Positions 25,228 through 34,833 of a stretch of DNA of 64,000 nt are shown piece after piece. Each line of letters opens with the position of its first letter. Position 1 is the stretch's first letter. The stretch is from Tuwongella immobilis. GTDB taxonomy: Bacteria; Planctomycetota; Planctomycetia; Gemmatales; Gemmataceae. The DNA lies in the NCBI RefSeq assembly GCF_901538355.1, contig NZ_LR593887.1, forward strand, positions 1 through 64,000. Direction: 5' to 3'. The position numbers were made by a program, and so were the translations under genes. Under the pieces are notes generated by a model. The model did not search any database and had not been told where the DNA came from. It worked only from the letters and a program-made list of their open reading frames with translations.

Positions 25228-27978
25228 TTAGCCGACAAACACTCCCAAGGGCGAATTGCTGTAGCCAATCGGGTCTACTTCCGATCGCAACGCCGGTTCG
25301 ACGCCGTTGGCCAAGCTATTGGTTTCGTACACCCGCAATTCGGTTCGGGTGCCGTTGCCGCTGCCGACGACCAATTCCATGTCCGTGTCGCCGTCGAAGT
25401 CTTTGACCGCGACCCGCACCCCACCACGACTGTTCGCATTGCCATCCACAAAGAAGTTGGCAATCGGGTTCGCTTGGGCTTCGCCGATGTTGGTCATCAG
25501 CATCGCACCGGACAGCACATACACCCGTGGACCGCCGCCGGGGCCGCCACCGAAGACCAAGTCGGCTTTGTTGTCGCCGTCCAAGTCACCGGCACTGATG
25601 TAGACACCGTTTCGCAGGCTGTTGGTGTCGGTACCGGGGAAGGCGAAGAAGTCGTTGATGAGCTTCTGTGGGCGATTGCTGCCGGCCATCAGCGCGTTAC
25701 CATCAAACACCGCGATGCGTGGGCCGCCGCCGTAGCCCGCGCCGACGATCACTTCGGCGCGATTGTCGCCATTAATGTCGCCGATCGCCACCCGAGCACC
25801 GCCGCGGAACGTGGTATCTTCGATGCCGAAGAAATTGTCCACTTGGGCCATTTTGCCATCGCGGAGCGTGAAAATCTGAATGCGCCCGCCGCCACCCACA
25901 TCGGGGCTGACCACGAGTTCGGATTTTCCGTCATTATCAATGTCGCCGGTGGCAATGAATACACCACCTCGGAACGATGATTCGAATGCCGAGAAGGTCG
26001 GGAACAGGTCTGCGCCGGTGGCTCCGTCGATGCCACGGATCACCGAACCGCCGCCCGGCCCGATGCCGAAGACGTAATCCGGGATGCTATCCCCGTTGAT
26101 GTCGCCGACCACCGCTTGCACGGCGCCGTTGTAATTGAACGGGCGGAAGACTTGGCCAGGCAGCGCCTTGCCTTCGGCGTCGTAGGTGTACAGTTGAGCG
26201 GAGCCATCCGGGAAGCCGCTGACGAGCATGCGACTGCTGACGGCGGCGGCTCCCGCTCGGGTCAGCGTCACCTTCCCGGTCGAGGTGCCAATTTCCTTGA
26301 CGTAGAGCGCACCGGCACCAACTTTGTTGCCAATGACCGCTCCCGGTGCCCCGGCCAAGATCGTGTTGCCATCATCGCTGAGGCTGACCGACGAGGCATA
26401 GGCATCGCCCGTGACCGTATCGCTCGAGGTGAGTCGTTGCACGGGTTCGTTGCCGAACAGCGAACTCGATCGGCGATAGAGATACGCCGCACCACCTGTC
26501 GGCACGTTGGACGATGTTCCACCCAGCGCTGTGGGATCACCCACGAGCAACACCGTGCCATTGTAGTTGAGCGAAATCGTCGTTCCGAAATCGAGCCCCG
26601 ATCCGACATCGGTCGACGCGTAAATCCGCTGCGGACTCGACTGATAGACGTAGTTGTTCGGCGAATTCGACGCGATGCGTTGGAAGACGTAGACCGCACC
26701 AGCTTGGTCGATGGTGCCGGTATCGCCGCCGACGGCATCCGGGGCACCGATCGCAATCACGGAGTTATCGCCGCTGATGGCAATGGTATCGCCGAACAGT
26801 TCCGCACCCACGGCGGTCGAAATCCCGTTGGCGTACAACTTTGTGGGCGTGGGATTGAAGGCGAATCCCGTGGTATCCGTGAAGATGTACGCGGCACCCG
26901 CTCCGGGCACCGTGCCATCGATACCGCCGGGCGCGGCTGGATCGCCGACGACGATCATCTTGCCATCGCGGGAGACGGCGACACTGTGGCCGAAGCGACT
27001 GACAAAATTCGCACCGGCGTAATCCGATGCATACAGTCGTTGCGACGGTTGGACGGAGAATTCTGCCCCCGTGCGACGGTAGACGAGGACGGTTCCGACT
27101 CCCGGAACGGTGCCATCGGGGCCGCCGTTGCCGGTGGTGTTGCCGATGACTAGCACTTTGCCGTCGCCGCTGATGGCAACCGATTCGCCGAATCCCAGGC
27201 CGACGCCGTCCAATCCGCTGGGCGTGAGTTTTTGCGGCGTGGGATTGAATCCGCTGCTGCCCAGGGTGAAGATGTAAACCGCTCCGCCGCCGGGAGTTGC
27301 GCCGCTGATGCCGCCGGTGGCTGTGGGGTCACCCACGATGAGCGTGGTACCATCGGCGCTAATCGCCATGGTCGCCCCGAAATTGGAGATCGACGCCTGA
27401 TTGGGGTTGGCCACTTCTCCCGGTTGGGGAGCCGGCAGGGCGGCTTGGCCATCCCCGGCCGCGAACAGCCGTTGCCGGAACGACCAACCTTGCGGCGTGC
27501 GAACGAAGACGAAGACCGAGCCGGCCTCGTTCACTGTCCCGGTATTGCCACCCGGCGCATCCGGGGCACCGACAAACGCCATATTGCCATCGGCAGACAA
27601 CACCACATGGTAGCCCAGCCGAGCATTCGCCGTCACATCATTGGGCGATGCGGAGAGCAGTGTCTCGGGCTTGCGCGGTCCAATGGTGTATTCAAACGAC
27701 GTGCCGTTGAACCCTTCACCCGGCGTAAACGTGAAGGTGCTGTCCGCATTGCGAACGAGCGTCCCTTGGCTGGCTGGCGGATCGGTGAATCCGTTGAGCA
27801 GAATTTGATCGGGGAACGAATCGTTATTCAGCACGGCGAACGTGACGGGATCGGTCGCCACCGACACAGTATCGTTGACCGCCAACGGGAACGCGGGAAC
27901 AACCCGTGCTTCCAGCGGGGCATCGGTACTCTGCAACTGTGGCGGTCGTCGATCCGACGGATTCGAACGGGGGGGCAT
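25228..27978 (-). CDS. FG-GAP / integrin-like beta-propeller surface protein
   Basis: 916 residues. The N-terminus has a basic segment and then LEARVVPAFP, a motif frequent at the start of secreted planctomycete proteins. Then come repeated FG-GAP units in two blocks: about 110-560 with units such as VAISGDGKVLVIGNTTGNGG, and about 600-900 with calcium-binding loops of the type GDINGDNRAEVIVGAGYGGGPR. Such repeats build seven-bladed propellers that bind Ca2+ and ligands. GGAGG lies before the ATG. A role at the cell surface, such as adhesion or matrix binding, is inferred. Confidence 0.85.
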   Translation of the reverse strand: MPPRSNPSDRRPPQLQSTDAPLEARVVPAFPLAVNDTVSVATDPVTFAVLNNDSFPDQILLNGFTDPPASQGTLVRNADSTFTFTPGEGFNGTSFEYTIGPRKPETLLSASPNDVTANARLGYHVVLSADGNMAFVGAPDAPGGNTGTVNEAGSVFVFVRTPQGWSFRQRLFAAGDGQAALPAPQPGEVANPNQASISNFGATMAISADGTTLIVGDPTATGGISGATPGGGAVYIFTLGSSGFNPTPQKLTPSGLDGVGLGFGESVAISGDGKVLVIGNTTGNGGPDGTVPGVGTVLVYRRTGAEFSVQPSQRLYASDYAGANFVSRFGHSVAVSRDGKMIVVGDPAAPGGIDGTVPGAGAAYIFTDTTGFAFNPTPTKLYANGISTAVGAELFGDTIAISGDNSVIAIGAPDAVGGDTGTIDQAGAVYVFQRIASNSPNNYVYQSSPQRIYASTDVGSGLDFGTTISLNYNGTVLLVGDPTALGGTSSNVPTGGAAYLYRRSSSLFGNEPVQRLTSSDTVTGDAYASSVSLSDDGNTILAGAPGAVIGNKVGAGALYVKEIGTSTGKVTLTRAGAAAVSSRMLVSGFPDGSAQLYTYDAEGKALPGQVFRPFNYNGAVQAVVGDINGDSIPDYVFGIGPGGGSVIRGIDGATGADLFPTFSAFESSFRGGVFIATGDIDNDGKSELVVSPDVGGGGRIQIFTLRDGKMAQVDNFFGIEDTTFRGGARVAIGDINGDNRAEVIVGAGYGGGPRIAVFDGNALMAGSNRPQKLINDFFAFPGTDTNSLRNGVYISAGDLDGDNKADLVFGGGPGGGPRVYVLSGAMLMTNIGEAQANPIANFFVDGNANSRGGVRVAVKDFDGDTDMELVVGSGNGTRTELRVYETNSLANGVEPALRSEVDPIGYSNSPLGVFVG

Positions 27979-28286
27979 GCGATTACCTCCAAGTCCTTAG
28001 CCCCGGACCTGTGAAAGTGGTCGGCACAACCTGACCTACCCTGTCACGGAGCGTCTTTGGGTGGGCACATACCAAAAGCCATTTCGCGTGAATAGTTGAA
28101 ATTTTTCGAGCCAGCGCGGGGCGATTCGTTCTCGAATGTCGGCAATCGACATTCAATTGGACGGAATTCGGGGAATTGGGCAGGTTGGCGACGATGGGGT
28201 GGCGGGAAACGACGCGAGAGAGCCAATCGGGGTGCGACTGGCTCTCTCGGTGATGATTCGCGGGACTGGTCCCGAGATCGGGACGA
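27979..28286. other. Intergenic region after groES
   Basis: 308 bases between groES and the FG-GAP gene (both minus strand). It contains the strong hairpin at 28215-28249 close to groES and an AT-richer stretch at 28075-28160 that may include the FG-GAP promoter. Short open frames here are Arg/Pro/Ser-rich and not supported. Confidence 0.5.
28215..28249 (-). terminator. Terminator-like hairpin after groES
   Basis: A perfect 11-base stem, CGAGAGAGCCA (28215-28225) and TGGCTCTCTCG (28239-28249), with a 13-base loop. It lies 38 bases past the groES stop on the minus strand. No T run follows. Confidence 0.55.
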
Positions 28287-28571
28287 TTACAGAATGGCGA
28301 GAATATCGTCTTCGGTCATGATGAGATATTCTTCGTTATCCACGCTGACTTCGTTGCCAGCGTAGGAGGTGAAGAGGACGACATCCCCTTCCTTGACTTG
28401 GAAGCTGGAGCGCTTGCCGCTATCGAGCAGCTTGCCATCACCCACCTTGAGCACCTTGCCTTGCTTGGGCTTTTCCTTGGCATTGTCCGGCAACAGAATC
28501 CCACCGGCGGTGGTGGACGATGCTTCCAGACGCTTGACGACGATCTTGTCGTTGAGCGGAATCAGCTTCAT
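28287..28571 (-). CDS. groES: GroES co-chaperonin
   Basis: 94 residues, the normal length. The Cpn10 start LIPLNDKIVVKRLE, mobile loop STTAGGILLPDNAKEKP and end DDILAIL are clear. It caps the GroEL folding chamber. No groEL follows within the window: the next gene in the transcription direction is the FG-GAP protein. AGGAGA precedes the ATG at a good distance. No CIRCE inverted repeat was found upstream. Confidence 0.94.
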   Translation of the reverse strand: MKLIPLNDKIVVKRLEASSTTAGGILLPDNAKEKPKQGKVLKVGDGKLLDSGKRSSFQVKEGDVVLFTSYAGNEVSVDNEEYLIMTEDDILAIL

Positions 28572-28610
28572 GGGGTCTTTCTCCTGGCAATCGTCAAACG
28601 AATCAGGGTT

Positions 28611-29033
28611 TCATTCCCAGGTCGATCGGGGAGTCCTCAGACGTCCGTAGAAGCGACCCAGGGCACGAATCACAGTGTAGAGCACCACATTCTTGCTCAC
28701 CGGCTTGGGGATGACGCTATACGCCTGGGCGTTGAGCGCTTGCCGCATCAGATCCTTCGTCGCATCCGCGGTGACCAAAATACAGGGCAACGCGATATTC
28801 GATTGATGGATCAATTGCAGGGTTTCCAGCCCAGTGAGGGTGGGCATATGGTAATCGAAGATCGCCAAATGAATCGATTCTTGTTGGACGATCTCGATGG
28901 CTTCTTCGCCCGATGCTGCCAAAAACGTCCGAAATCCTTCCGGTTCAATCATGTCGCGTAACGATTCCCGGGAACTTCGGTCGTCATCGGTGATCAGGAT
29001 CACATAGTTGTCAGTCGATCCGGTTTCGTTCAT
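28611..29033 (-). CDS. Single-domain response regulator (CheY-like)
   Basis: 140 residues, one receiver domain. The acidic cluster DDD at 16-18, phospho-acceptor Asp60 in LAIFDYHMP, Thr88 in LVTAD, and Lys110 in VIPKP are all present. There is no output domain, so it probably passes a phosphate or acts by protein contact. The start at 29033 follows GAGGTGAG. It is upstream of groES on the same strand with a 39-base gap. No cognate histidine kinase is visible. Confidence 0.88.
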   Translation of the reverse strand: MNETGSTDNYVILITDDDRSSRESLRDMIEPEGFRTFLAASGEEAIEIVQQESIHLAIFDYHMPTLTGLETLQLIHQSNIALPCILVTADATKDLMRQALNAQAYSVIPKPVSKNVVLYTVIRALGRFYGRLRTPRSTWE

Positions 29034-29307
29034 GCCGCTCACCTCGACCAGGGGTCGATGGGGTGCCCACGAGTTGCCCTCGTGTGAATCATGCGTCCGA
29101 AGGCACACCCTGGCGACATCGCCTTGCTAGTATCCCCAGCAAGTTGTGTGCCAGAATGGATTTCGTTCGATGAATCGATGCGCAAGAGTCGATTCTGTCG
29201 GGAGATACAGACTTTCTCTATTTTGCTCAGCTTCGGCCAGAAGAGCAAGAGGAACCGGCAACCTGGCAGGATTACTCCGACCATGCTGCCGAGTTGGCAG
29301 GAAGGGG

Positions 29308-30576
29308 TTACTTCGCGGCGCCCCACAAGGCAGTGGGATCGAAATCACGATCGTCCAACGGTACGGGTTGAATCAGCCGATCGAGGCGGAAGTATTCCAC
29401 TTCGCGGCCCGTCTCATCGTGCGTGATAATCAGCACCGGCAACAGTTCCGATGGCGAACCCGGCTGACAATCGAACCCGTACAAACGACGGCCACCCTTG
29501 GGCAGCAACGATTCTTTGCCGGGATAAATGCGGATTTCGATGCCTTCCATCGGGCAGGTCGCATCCGGGCGATTGAGCCGACCCAGATAGCGAATCGCGT
29601 CGGTATGCCCATTCTGCCGATTGATCATCGCTTCTTGCAGCCGTTGCAGTCCAATGGCGATTCCCGCTTCCCGAACCGAGTGGCGGCTGCGACTGCGGAC
29701 CATGAAGCTATCCGGCGAGAATGCCAGTCGGGCACCCGCTCGCGTAAATGGCATATCTCCATCGGCAGTCAGGATTTGCAGCTTGTCGTCGTAGCGATTC
29801 TGCACATAGATCATCTCTCGACCATTGCCTTCTTTGCCGATCCACTTCATATGAATGCTGTACGGCTGTTTGCGGAATCGGTAGCGAATCACCTCTTCCG
29901 GCGTCTGCCGACCACGCACGACTTCCCGACGGGTCAATCGACACTCGAATGAATCGGTTGCTGCATATTTTGCCGCGGAACCCGTCACCAAGCGTTGAAG
30001 CGGATCGACGGCTGGCATCGGTGTCGGCTGCGCGGAGGTCGTCGGCACCGGATCGGTCGAATCGGAGGACATCGGCACGAGGGCTGCGGCAGGTGGGCTA
30101 CCCGGTGACGGATTCGGCGGGGCGACTTGTGTGCCGATCGGTGCGGCGGTGGTGCCGGGCGTCGCGCCATTGGAAACGGTTGCGAAGCCGGGAGTAACGG
30201 CCATTGGCGCGGTTATCGATGGCAGTACCAACCCACCCATGGCGGAATTCTCGGTTGAATTTGCGATTGGATTCGGATTCCCAGTCGCATTCGCCGCAAC
30301 TGCCGGTGAATTCAGCGGTTGCGCTGCCTGCGAGGGCGTGCGAAGCGGCGGCGGGGGCGGTGGAACTGGCGCGGCCGGGGACGGAATCGGACCCTGAGGA
30401 TTCTGCATCGCGGAATCCCCCGAGTGCGGCATGAGCGGTGGTTTGGGACGGCGATCCAATGGATCGGCAGGCATGCGAACTTTCGGCGGTCGGGGCGGAT
30501 GCCAACGCTCAAAGATCGAGCAGCCCGAAAGCTGCATCGCCAAGATCGCCCAAATCAGGAGGGTGTATCGATTCAT
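29308..30576 (-). CDS. DUF1571 lipoprotein with long Pro-rich linker
   Basis: 422 residues. The lipoprotein signal ends in LSGCS (Cys near residue 19). Residues 25-190 are Pro/Ala/Thr-rich and probably disordered. The C-terminal part (about 195-420) matches the planctomycete DUF1571 domain, with FECRLTRREVVRGRQTPEEV, the IHMKWIGKEGNGREMIYVQ region, and GRLYGFDC-like segments. The fold resembles LolA/LolB-type lipoprotein carriers, so envelope lipid or lipoprotein handling is possible but unproven. The start at 30576 is chosen because it gives the lipobox. Confidence 0.82.
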   Translation of the reverse strand: MNRYTLLIWAILAMQLSGCSIFERWHPPRPPKVRMPADPLDRRPKPPLMPHSGDSAMQNPQGPIPSPAAPVPPPPPPLRTPSQAAQPLNSPAVAANATGNPNPIANSTENSAMGGLVLPSITAPMAVTPGFATVSNGATPGTTAAPIGTQVAPPNPSPGSPPAAALVPMSSDSTDPVPTTSAQPTPMPAVDPLQRLVTGSAAKYAATDSFECRLTRREVVRGRQTPEEVIRYRFRKQPYSIHMKWIGKEGNGREMIYVQNRYDDKLQILTADGDMPFTRAGARLAFSPDSFMVRSRSRHSVREAGIAIGLQRLQEAMINRQNGHTDAIRYLGRLNRPDATCPMEGIEIRIYPGKESLLPKGGRRLYGFDCQPGSPSELLPVLIITHDETGREVEYFRLDRLIQPVPLDDRDFDPTALWGAAK

Positions 30577-30658
30577 CGCCGCATCCCTGCCAAAAGAGGC
30601 TTTGAGAATCCATCCCCAAAGCGCGGGCAGGGTACCGATAATCCCCCAATCCGACAAG

Positions 30659-32365
30659 TCAGATTTGGAGCGATTCCGCAGCGGGCAAAATCTCGGATTC
30701 CACAGGCATTTTGCTGCGGAATTCCAGATCGCCAATCAAGCAGGGCCGCTTGTATTGCTCGGGGGAGCCGCCCGATTTTTGCAGCCGTTCCAGATCCCAC
30801 TTCGGCCAGGTGCCGTTGGGCATAATCAGTGCGCGGACTGGTCCCAAGCGGCCGCTCTCGCGTTTGGCAGCATATTCGATGTTCAGCACGGCTAACTGAT
30901 GATCGAGCAATCGCAAGAATGCCGCCGTTCGGGCCGGATCACTGACGTCGGCCTGTTCCAAGAAGATGCCGTAATACGATTGCGTTTCTTGGAAGATCGG
31001 CGCGAGGGTGTAGGCCGACACGGGTTGCGCGTGCCGTTGCAGCACGGTCGCCATCGCTTGCACGACTTGATGTTCAGACAATTTTTCGCCGGTGACGTTG
31101 GCAAAGCGGTTGCCCTTGCCCAAAAATTCGATCAACGGCGTGCGATTGAGAAAGCCGGTGCAGCGAACCAGATCGACGATGTGATAGCGGTACAATCCTG
31201 CGGAGGTGGTTGGCAGAATGTAGTACGATTGCCCCTCTTGCAATTCGTGGGCACCGAGGACGGTCGGCTGCGGCGAATCGATTTCGCCTTCCGGAACGAA
31301 TTCAAAGTAGTGCGAGGTAATGTCCAACACGCCGGATGGGGTGGCATCGTCCATTGGCAGCGTCATGCGGCCTTCGCTGGCGAGCAATCCCAAGTCGCGG
31401 ATCGGAGTATCGCCATAATATTTCGGCAATTGTTTGATGTATGCCCCGACACTGCCGCCGGTCCAGGTGCCGATCAGGGTGCGATCCGGCAGCCAGACAC
31501 CGCTGGGTCGAAGTGCCCCGGCGGCGGAAGCGGCTTTCTCCAACTCGCGGGCCCGATCCGGATTCTTCTTCAGCCGGGCCGAGAGCGAGGCGCGAATGTC
31601 GCTGGGCAGATCCAACTTGGCCGAAAGCGTGCCATCGAATAGATCCCGAATCAGCGACTCTTGGTGAGTCTCCATCATTCGCGCCAATGTCACCATGGTC
31701 GAAGGATTCGCCGATAGTAACATTCCGATTTGCTTGCGAATGCTGAACCGCAGCGCGACATAATAGCGCGTGCTGGGGTCTTTGATTCGGCCGGTGATCG
31801 GTGGCACCAAATACAGCCAGCGGACGATGCGCTTCTGGATCTGCGCCGTCAGGCCGGAGAGGTTGCCGCAGGGAATGCCCGCCTCGGTGCGGTATTCTTC
31901 GGGGTCGCCGACGAGCTGGACAATGGGCCGCATCGTGATGGGGCGATGATCGCGGAACGACTTCAGCCCCCAGATATTCCACCCATGTCGGTAGGCGGCC
32001 AAGTAGCTTGGCGTGATGGGGATGAGCTTGCGCGACGCGGTGGTGCCGCTGGTGAGCGCGAACATATGCACGATCGGATCAGCGATCAGCGCCCGAATGT
32101 CGCCTTTTTTGACTCGTTCGATATACGGAGCATGATATTCGTAGGGACCGATCGGCACCTGACGGCGATAATCGTCGATCGATTGGATTTTGTCGAATCC
32201 GTGATCGATACCGAAGCCGGTCTGCGCTTGGTGGGCGAGAATTTTGTGGAGCAGGGCGGTTTGCACGGCCTGCGGATCTTGGGTGGCGTCGAGAAAAGCG
32301 AACAAGCGTCGGCGAATGGGCCGGGCGACGATTTTACCCAAGATCCGAATAATGGTTGCCATCAT
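30659..32365 (-). CDS. GH3-family acyl-adenylate-forming enzyme
   Basis: 568 residues resembling the GH3 auxin-promoter family of acyl-acid amido synthetases (ANL superfamily). Visible motifs are FALTSGTTASRKLIPIT (ATP-binding P-loop), a central SEGRMTLPMDD and YFEFVPEGE, YRYHIVDLVRCTGF, and FLGKGNRFANVTGEKLSE. Such enzymes activate a carboxylic acid with ATP and join it to an amine. Its position after the fatty-acid-type operon and an alpha/beta hydrolase, on the same strand, suggests the acyl product of that operon as substrate; this is inference. Confidence 0.85.
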   Translation of the reverse strand: MMATIIRILGKIVARPIRRRLFAFLDATQDPQAVQTALLHKILAHQAQTGFGIDHGFDKIQSIDDYRRQVPIGPYEYHAPYIERVKKGDIRALIADPIVHMFALTSGTTASRKLIPITPSYLAAYRHGWNIWGLKSFRDHRPITMRPIVQLVGDPEEYRTEAGIPCGNLSGLTAQIQKRIVRWLYLVPPITGRIKDPSTRYYVALRFSIRKQIGMLLSANPSTMVTLARMMETHQESLIRDLFDGTLSAKLDLPSDIRASLSARLKKNPDRARELEKAASAAGALRPSGVWLPDRTLIGTWTGGSVGAYIKQLPKYYGDTPIRDLGLLASEGRMTLPMDDATPSGVLDITSHYFEFVPEGEIDSPQPTVLGAHELQEGQSYYILPTTSAGLYRYHIVDLVRCTGFLNRTPLIEFLGKGNRFANVTGEKLSEHQVVQAMATVLQRHAQPVSAYTLAPIFQETQSYYGIFLEQADVSDPARTAAFLRLLDHQLAVLNIEYAAKRESGRLGPVRALIMPNGTWPKWDLERLQKSGGSPEQYKRPCLIGDLEFRSKMPVESEILPAAESLQI

Positions 32366-32407
32366 GGCGGGGAATTCCTGTTTGGCTGCGGATCCGATTC
32401 GCAGGAA

Positions 32408-33442
32408 TCAATGTTCCGCGAGGCTACCGGTAACTTCGGGGTGGGGCGTTCCCCGTCGACGAAAAGGGACGACTGGCACCGCCTGGGCCAAGTATTGATC
32501 GAAGAACGCCAGAACGCGACTGCGATAGGCATCGCCCGCCACATGCAGCGCTTGATTATGCTTGGCCTTTTCCACCAGCCAAAATTCGCATGGCGGCGCG
32601 GCATAATCAAACACTTCGCGGGCCATTTGCGGTTTGATGTAGCTATCTTGCTCGCCGTGAATCATCAGCCACGGTCGACCGAATTGCTGAACCGCACTTT
32701 CCAGATGCAAATAGCGAAGTTTCTGGGCACGTTCCACCCGACGGATCCCGACCAGGGCCAGTTGTCCGTAGAACCACGCCGGCAGCAGCTTTTGCACCCA
32801 ATAGCGATTATTGTAAATCGCAATCCATTGCCGCATGTACGGCACCATGGTGGAATAGGTCGCAAACGCACCATCCGTCACGGCACAGCGAATGAACGGA
32901 TCATTGGCGGCTGCCAGCAGACCGAGCGTGCCCCCTTTGCTGATCCCGAACAGCCCCACACCGCGCGAGTCGGCATCGGGTCGCGATTTCAGATAGGCCA
33001 GCGCGGTTTGCGTGTCCAGCAAATCCAAGTTGGTCGCCCATTGCAGCGTCGCATACGAGGGCTGCTTGGTGCTATCCCCCTGATTGCGAACTTCGCAGGC
33101 AAAGACATCGTACCCGGCGGCTAACAGATAATCGCAATACGATTGGCATGACCAGCGATTGGAACCGAACTCCAGCCCGAAGAGAATCACGCCCTTGCGC
33201 GGCTGGGTGGTATGCAGGTAGCACGCGCGAAGGGTGATGCCATCCGGGGAATGCAGGGTGATGTCTTCCGCGTCGGGTTGTGGTTGTCCACGCGGAATCA
33301 CGAATAGGGGCTTCTCTTGGAAGATCCGAACCAGATAGTCCAGGTACCGGCGACGCAGATAGTAGTGGAGCGCCGTCAGCGCGGCGACGACCACCAACAA
33401 CGGTAACGCCATCAGCAGGATTCCAGCGAAGACCCCATTCAC
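32408..33442 (-). CDS. Membrane-anchored alpha/beta hydrolase
   Basis: 344 residues. One N-terminal transmembrane helix (about 5-28) precedes an alpha/beta hydrolase fold. The nucleophile elbow is GISKGG with Ser, the acid is Asp in HGEQDSYI, and the His is in KAKHNQAL. Esterase or thioesterase activity is likely. It lies 75 bases after the ketosynthase gene and 42 bases before the GH3-type gene, so it may release or modify the acyl product. Confidence 0.8.
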   Translation of the reverse strand: MNGVFAGILLMALPLLVVVAALTALHYYLRRRYLDYLVRIFQEKPLFVIPRGQPQPDAEDITLHSPDGITLRACYLHTTQPRKGVILFGLEFGSNRWSCQSYCDYLLAAGYDVFACEVRNQGDSTKQPSYATLQWATNLDLLDTQTALAYLKSRPDADSRGVGLFGISKGGTLGLLAAANDPFIRCAVTDGAFATYSTMVPYMRQWIAIYNNRYWVQKLLPAWFYGQLALVGIRRVERAQKLRYLHLESAVQQFGRPWLMIHGEQDSYIKPQMAREVFDYAAPPCEFWLVEKAKHNQALHVAGDAYRSRVLAFFDQYLAQAVPVVPFRRRGTPHPEVTGSLAEH

Positions 33443-33517
33443 CCGGAAGACTCCTTGGAGTGTGAGAATTCAGACCATGGCGTCCTGCCGGTGGGCGGCA
33501 TCCTGACAATCGGCGGC

Positions 33518-34810
33518 TTAGTCGCGGAACCGACTCACCACCAGCGAGATATTCTGCCCGCCGAAACCGAAGCTGTTGGACAGCACATGGTCGACGCGCT
33601 TTTCACGGGCGGTGTTGGGGATGTAATCGAGGTCACAATCCGGGTCGGGCGTTTCGTAGTTGATCGTCGGCGGCATGACTCCGTTGCGGATGGTCATGAT
33701 GCTGATGATGAGTTCCACCACCCCGGCGGCGGCGATCAGGTGGCCCAGCATGCTCTTGCTGGACGAGATCGGCGTCTTATACGCATGGTCGCCGAATAGT
33801 TTCTTGATGGCCACCGATTCCACGCGGTCGTTCACTTGCGTGCTGGTGCCGTGGGCGTTGACGTAGCCAATGTCTTGCGGCGTTAATCCGGCGTCTGCCA
33901 GTGCGTTGGCAATGCAGGCGATTGCGCCACGGCCTTCCGGATGCGAATCGGTCACGCGGTAGGCATCGGCGGTGGTGCCGTAGCCGGTCAGTTCGGCGTA
34001 GATGGTCGCGCCGCGCTTCTTGGCATGTTCCAATTCTTCCAAGACAATCATGCCCGAGCCTTCGCCCAGCACGAATCCATCGCGATTGCGATCAAACGGA
34101 CGCGAGGCTTTCGTCGGATCGGCATTATTGGTCGAAAGTGCCGTCAGCAGATTGAAGCCGGTCACCCCCAGCGGGTGAATCATGCTGTGCGCGCCGCCGG
34201 AAAGCATCAGGTCGGCATCGCCATACCGAATCATCGCCACCGCTTCACCAATGGCCTGGCTGCTGGCAGCGCAGGCGGTCAAGCAGGTGAAATTCGGTCC
34301 CTGAAGATCGAACGCCTCGGCCAAGTGACCGGCGGTCGTGTGCATCTCCAGTTCGTATTCGCACGCGGGTCGGAATAACTTCAACCCGTGGTTGTAGAAT
34401 TCCGCGCCGTCGACTTGCAACCCGTCCGGGCTGCACGACCGCGAAATGCAATCCACCAGTTGATGAAATTCGTGATTCCCTTCGCCGGAGCCGAGATAAA
34501 TCCCGGCCACGAGATCATCGTTGGTTTGGCCCAACAGTCCGGCATCGGCCAACGCTTGCTTGGCGGCGGCGAGAGCGAAGTTGGTGTTGACGCCCGAAAA
34601 TTCGTACTTCTGAGCGTCTGGCACATATTTGCTCAGATCGAAGTTTTGCACCTGGGCGGCAATCTTCGTCGGGAACTTGCTGGCATCAAAGTGATTGATC
34701 CAACCGACGCCCGATTTTCCGGCAATCAGATTTTGATACAGGGCATCCACATGATGCCCCAGCGGGGTGATCACACCCATCCCAGTGATCACGACACGTC
34801 GTTTGGACAT
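33518..34810 (-). CDS. Beta-ketoacyl-ACP synthase (KAS II/FabF-like)
   Basis: 430-residue condensing enzyme. It has the full Cys-His-His triad: Cys180 in CLTACAASSQ, His320 in VNAHGTST, and His357 in SMLGHLIAAAG, with Lys352 nearby. It elongates acyl-ACP with malonyl-ACP. Residues 112-160 contain an extended loop relative to E. coli FabF. The start at 34810 gives the normal MSKRRVVITGMGV opening. It is 23 bases downstream of the Cys-less homologue, and the two probably form a heterodimer. Confidence 0.9.
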   Translation of the reverse strand: MSKRRVVITGMGVITPLGHHVDALYQNLIAGKSGVGWINHFDASKFPTKIAAQVQNFDLSKYVPDAQKYEFSGVNTNFALAAAKQALADAGLLGQTNDDLVAGIYLGSGEGNHEFHQLVDCISRSCSPDGLQVDGAEFYNHGLKLFRPACEYELEMHTTAGHLAEAFDLQGPNFTCLTACAASSQAIGEAVAMIRYGDADLMLSGGAHSMIHPLGVTGFNLLTALSTNNADPTKASRPFDRNRDGFVLGEGSGMIVLEELEHAKKRGATIYAELTGYGTTADAYRVTDSHPEGRGAIACIANALADAGLTPQDIGYVNAHGTSTQVNDRVESVAIKKLFGDHAYKTPISSSKSMLGHLIAAAGVVELIISIMTIRNGVMPPTINYETPDPDCDLDYIPNTAREKRVDHVLSNSFGFGGQNISLVVSRFRD

Positions 34811-34833
34811 GAGTTTTCCTTTTCCGGGATCGG

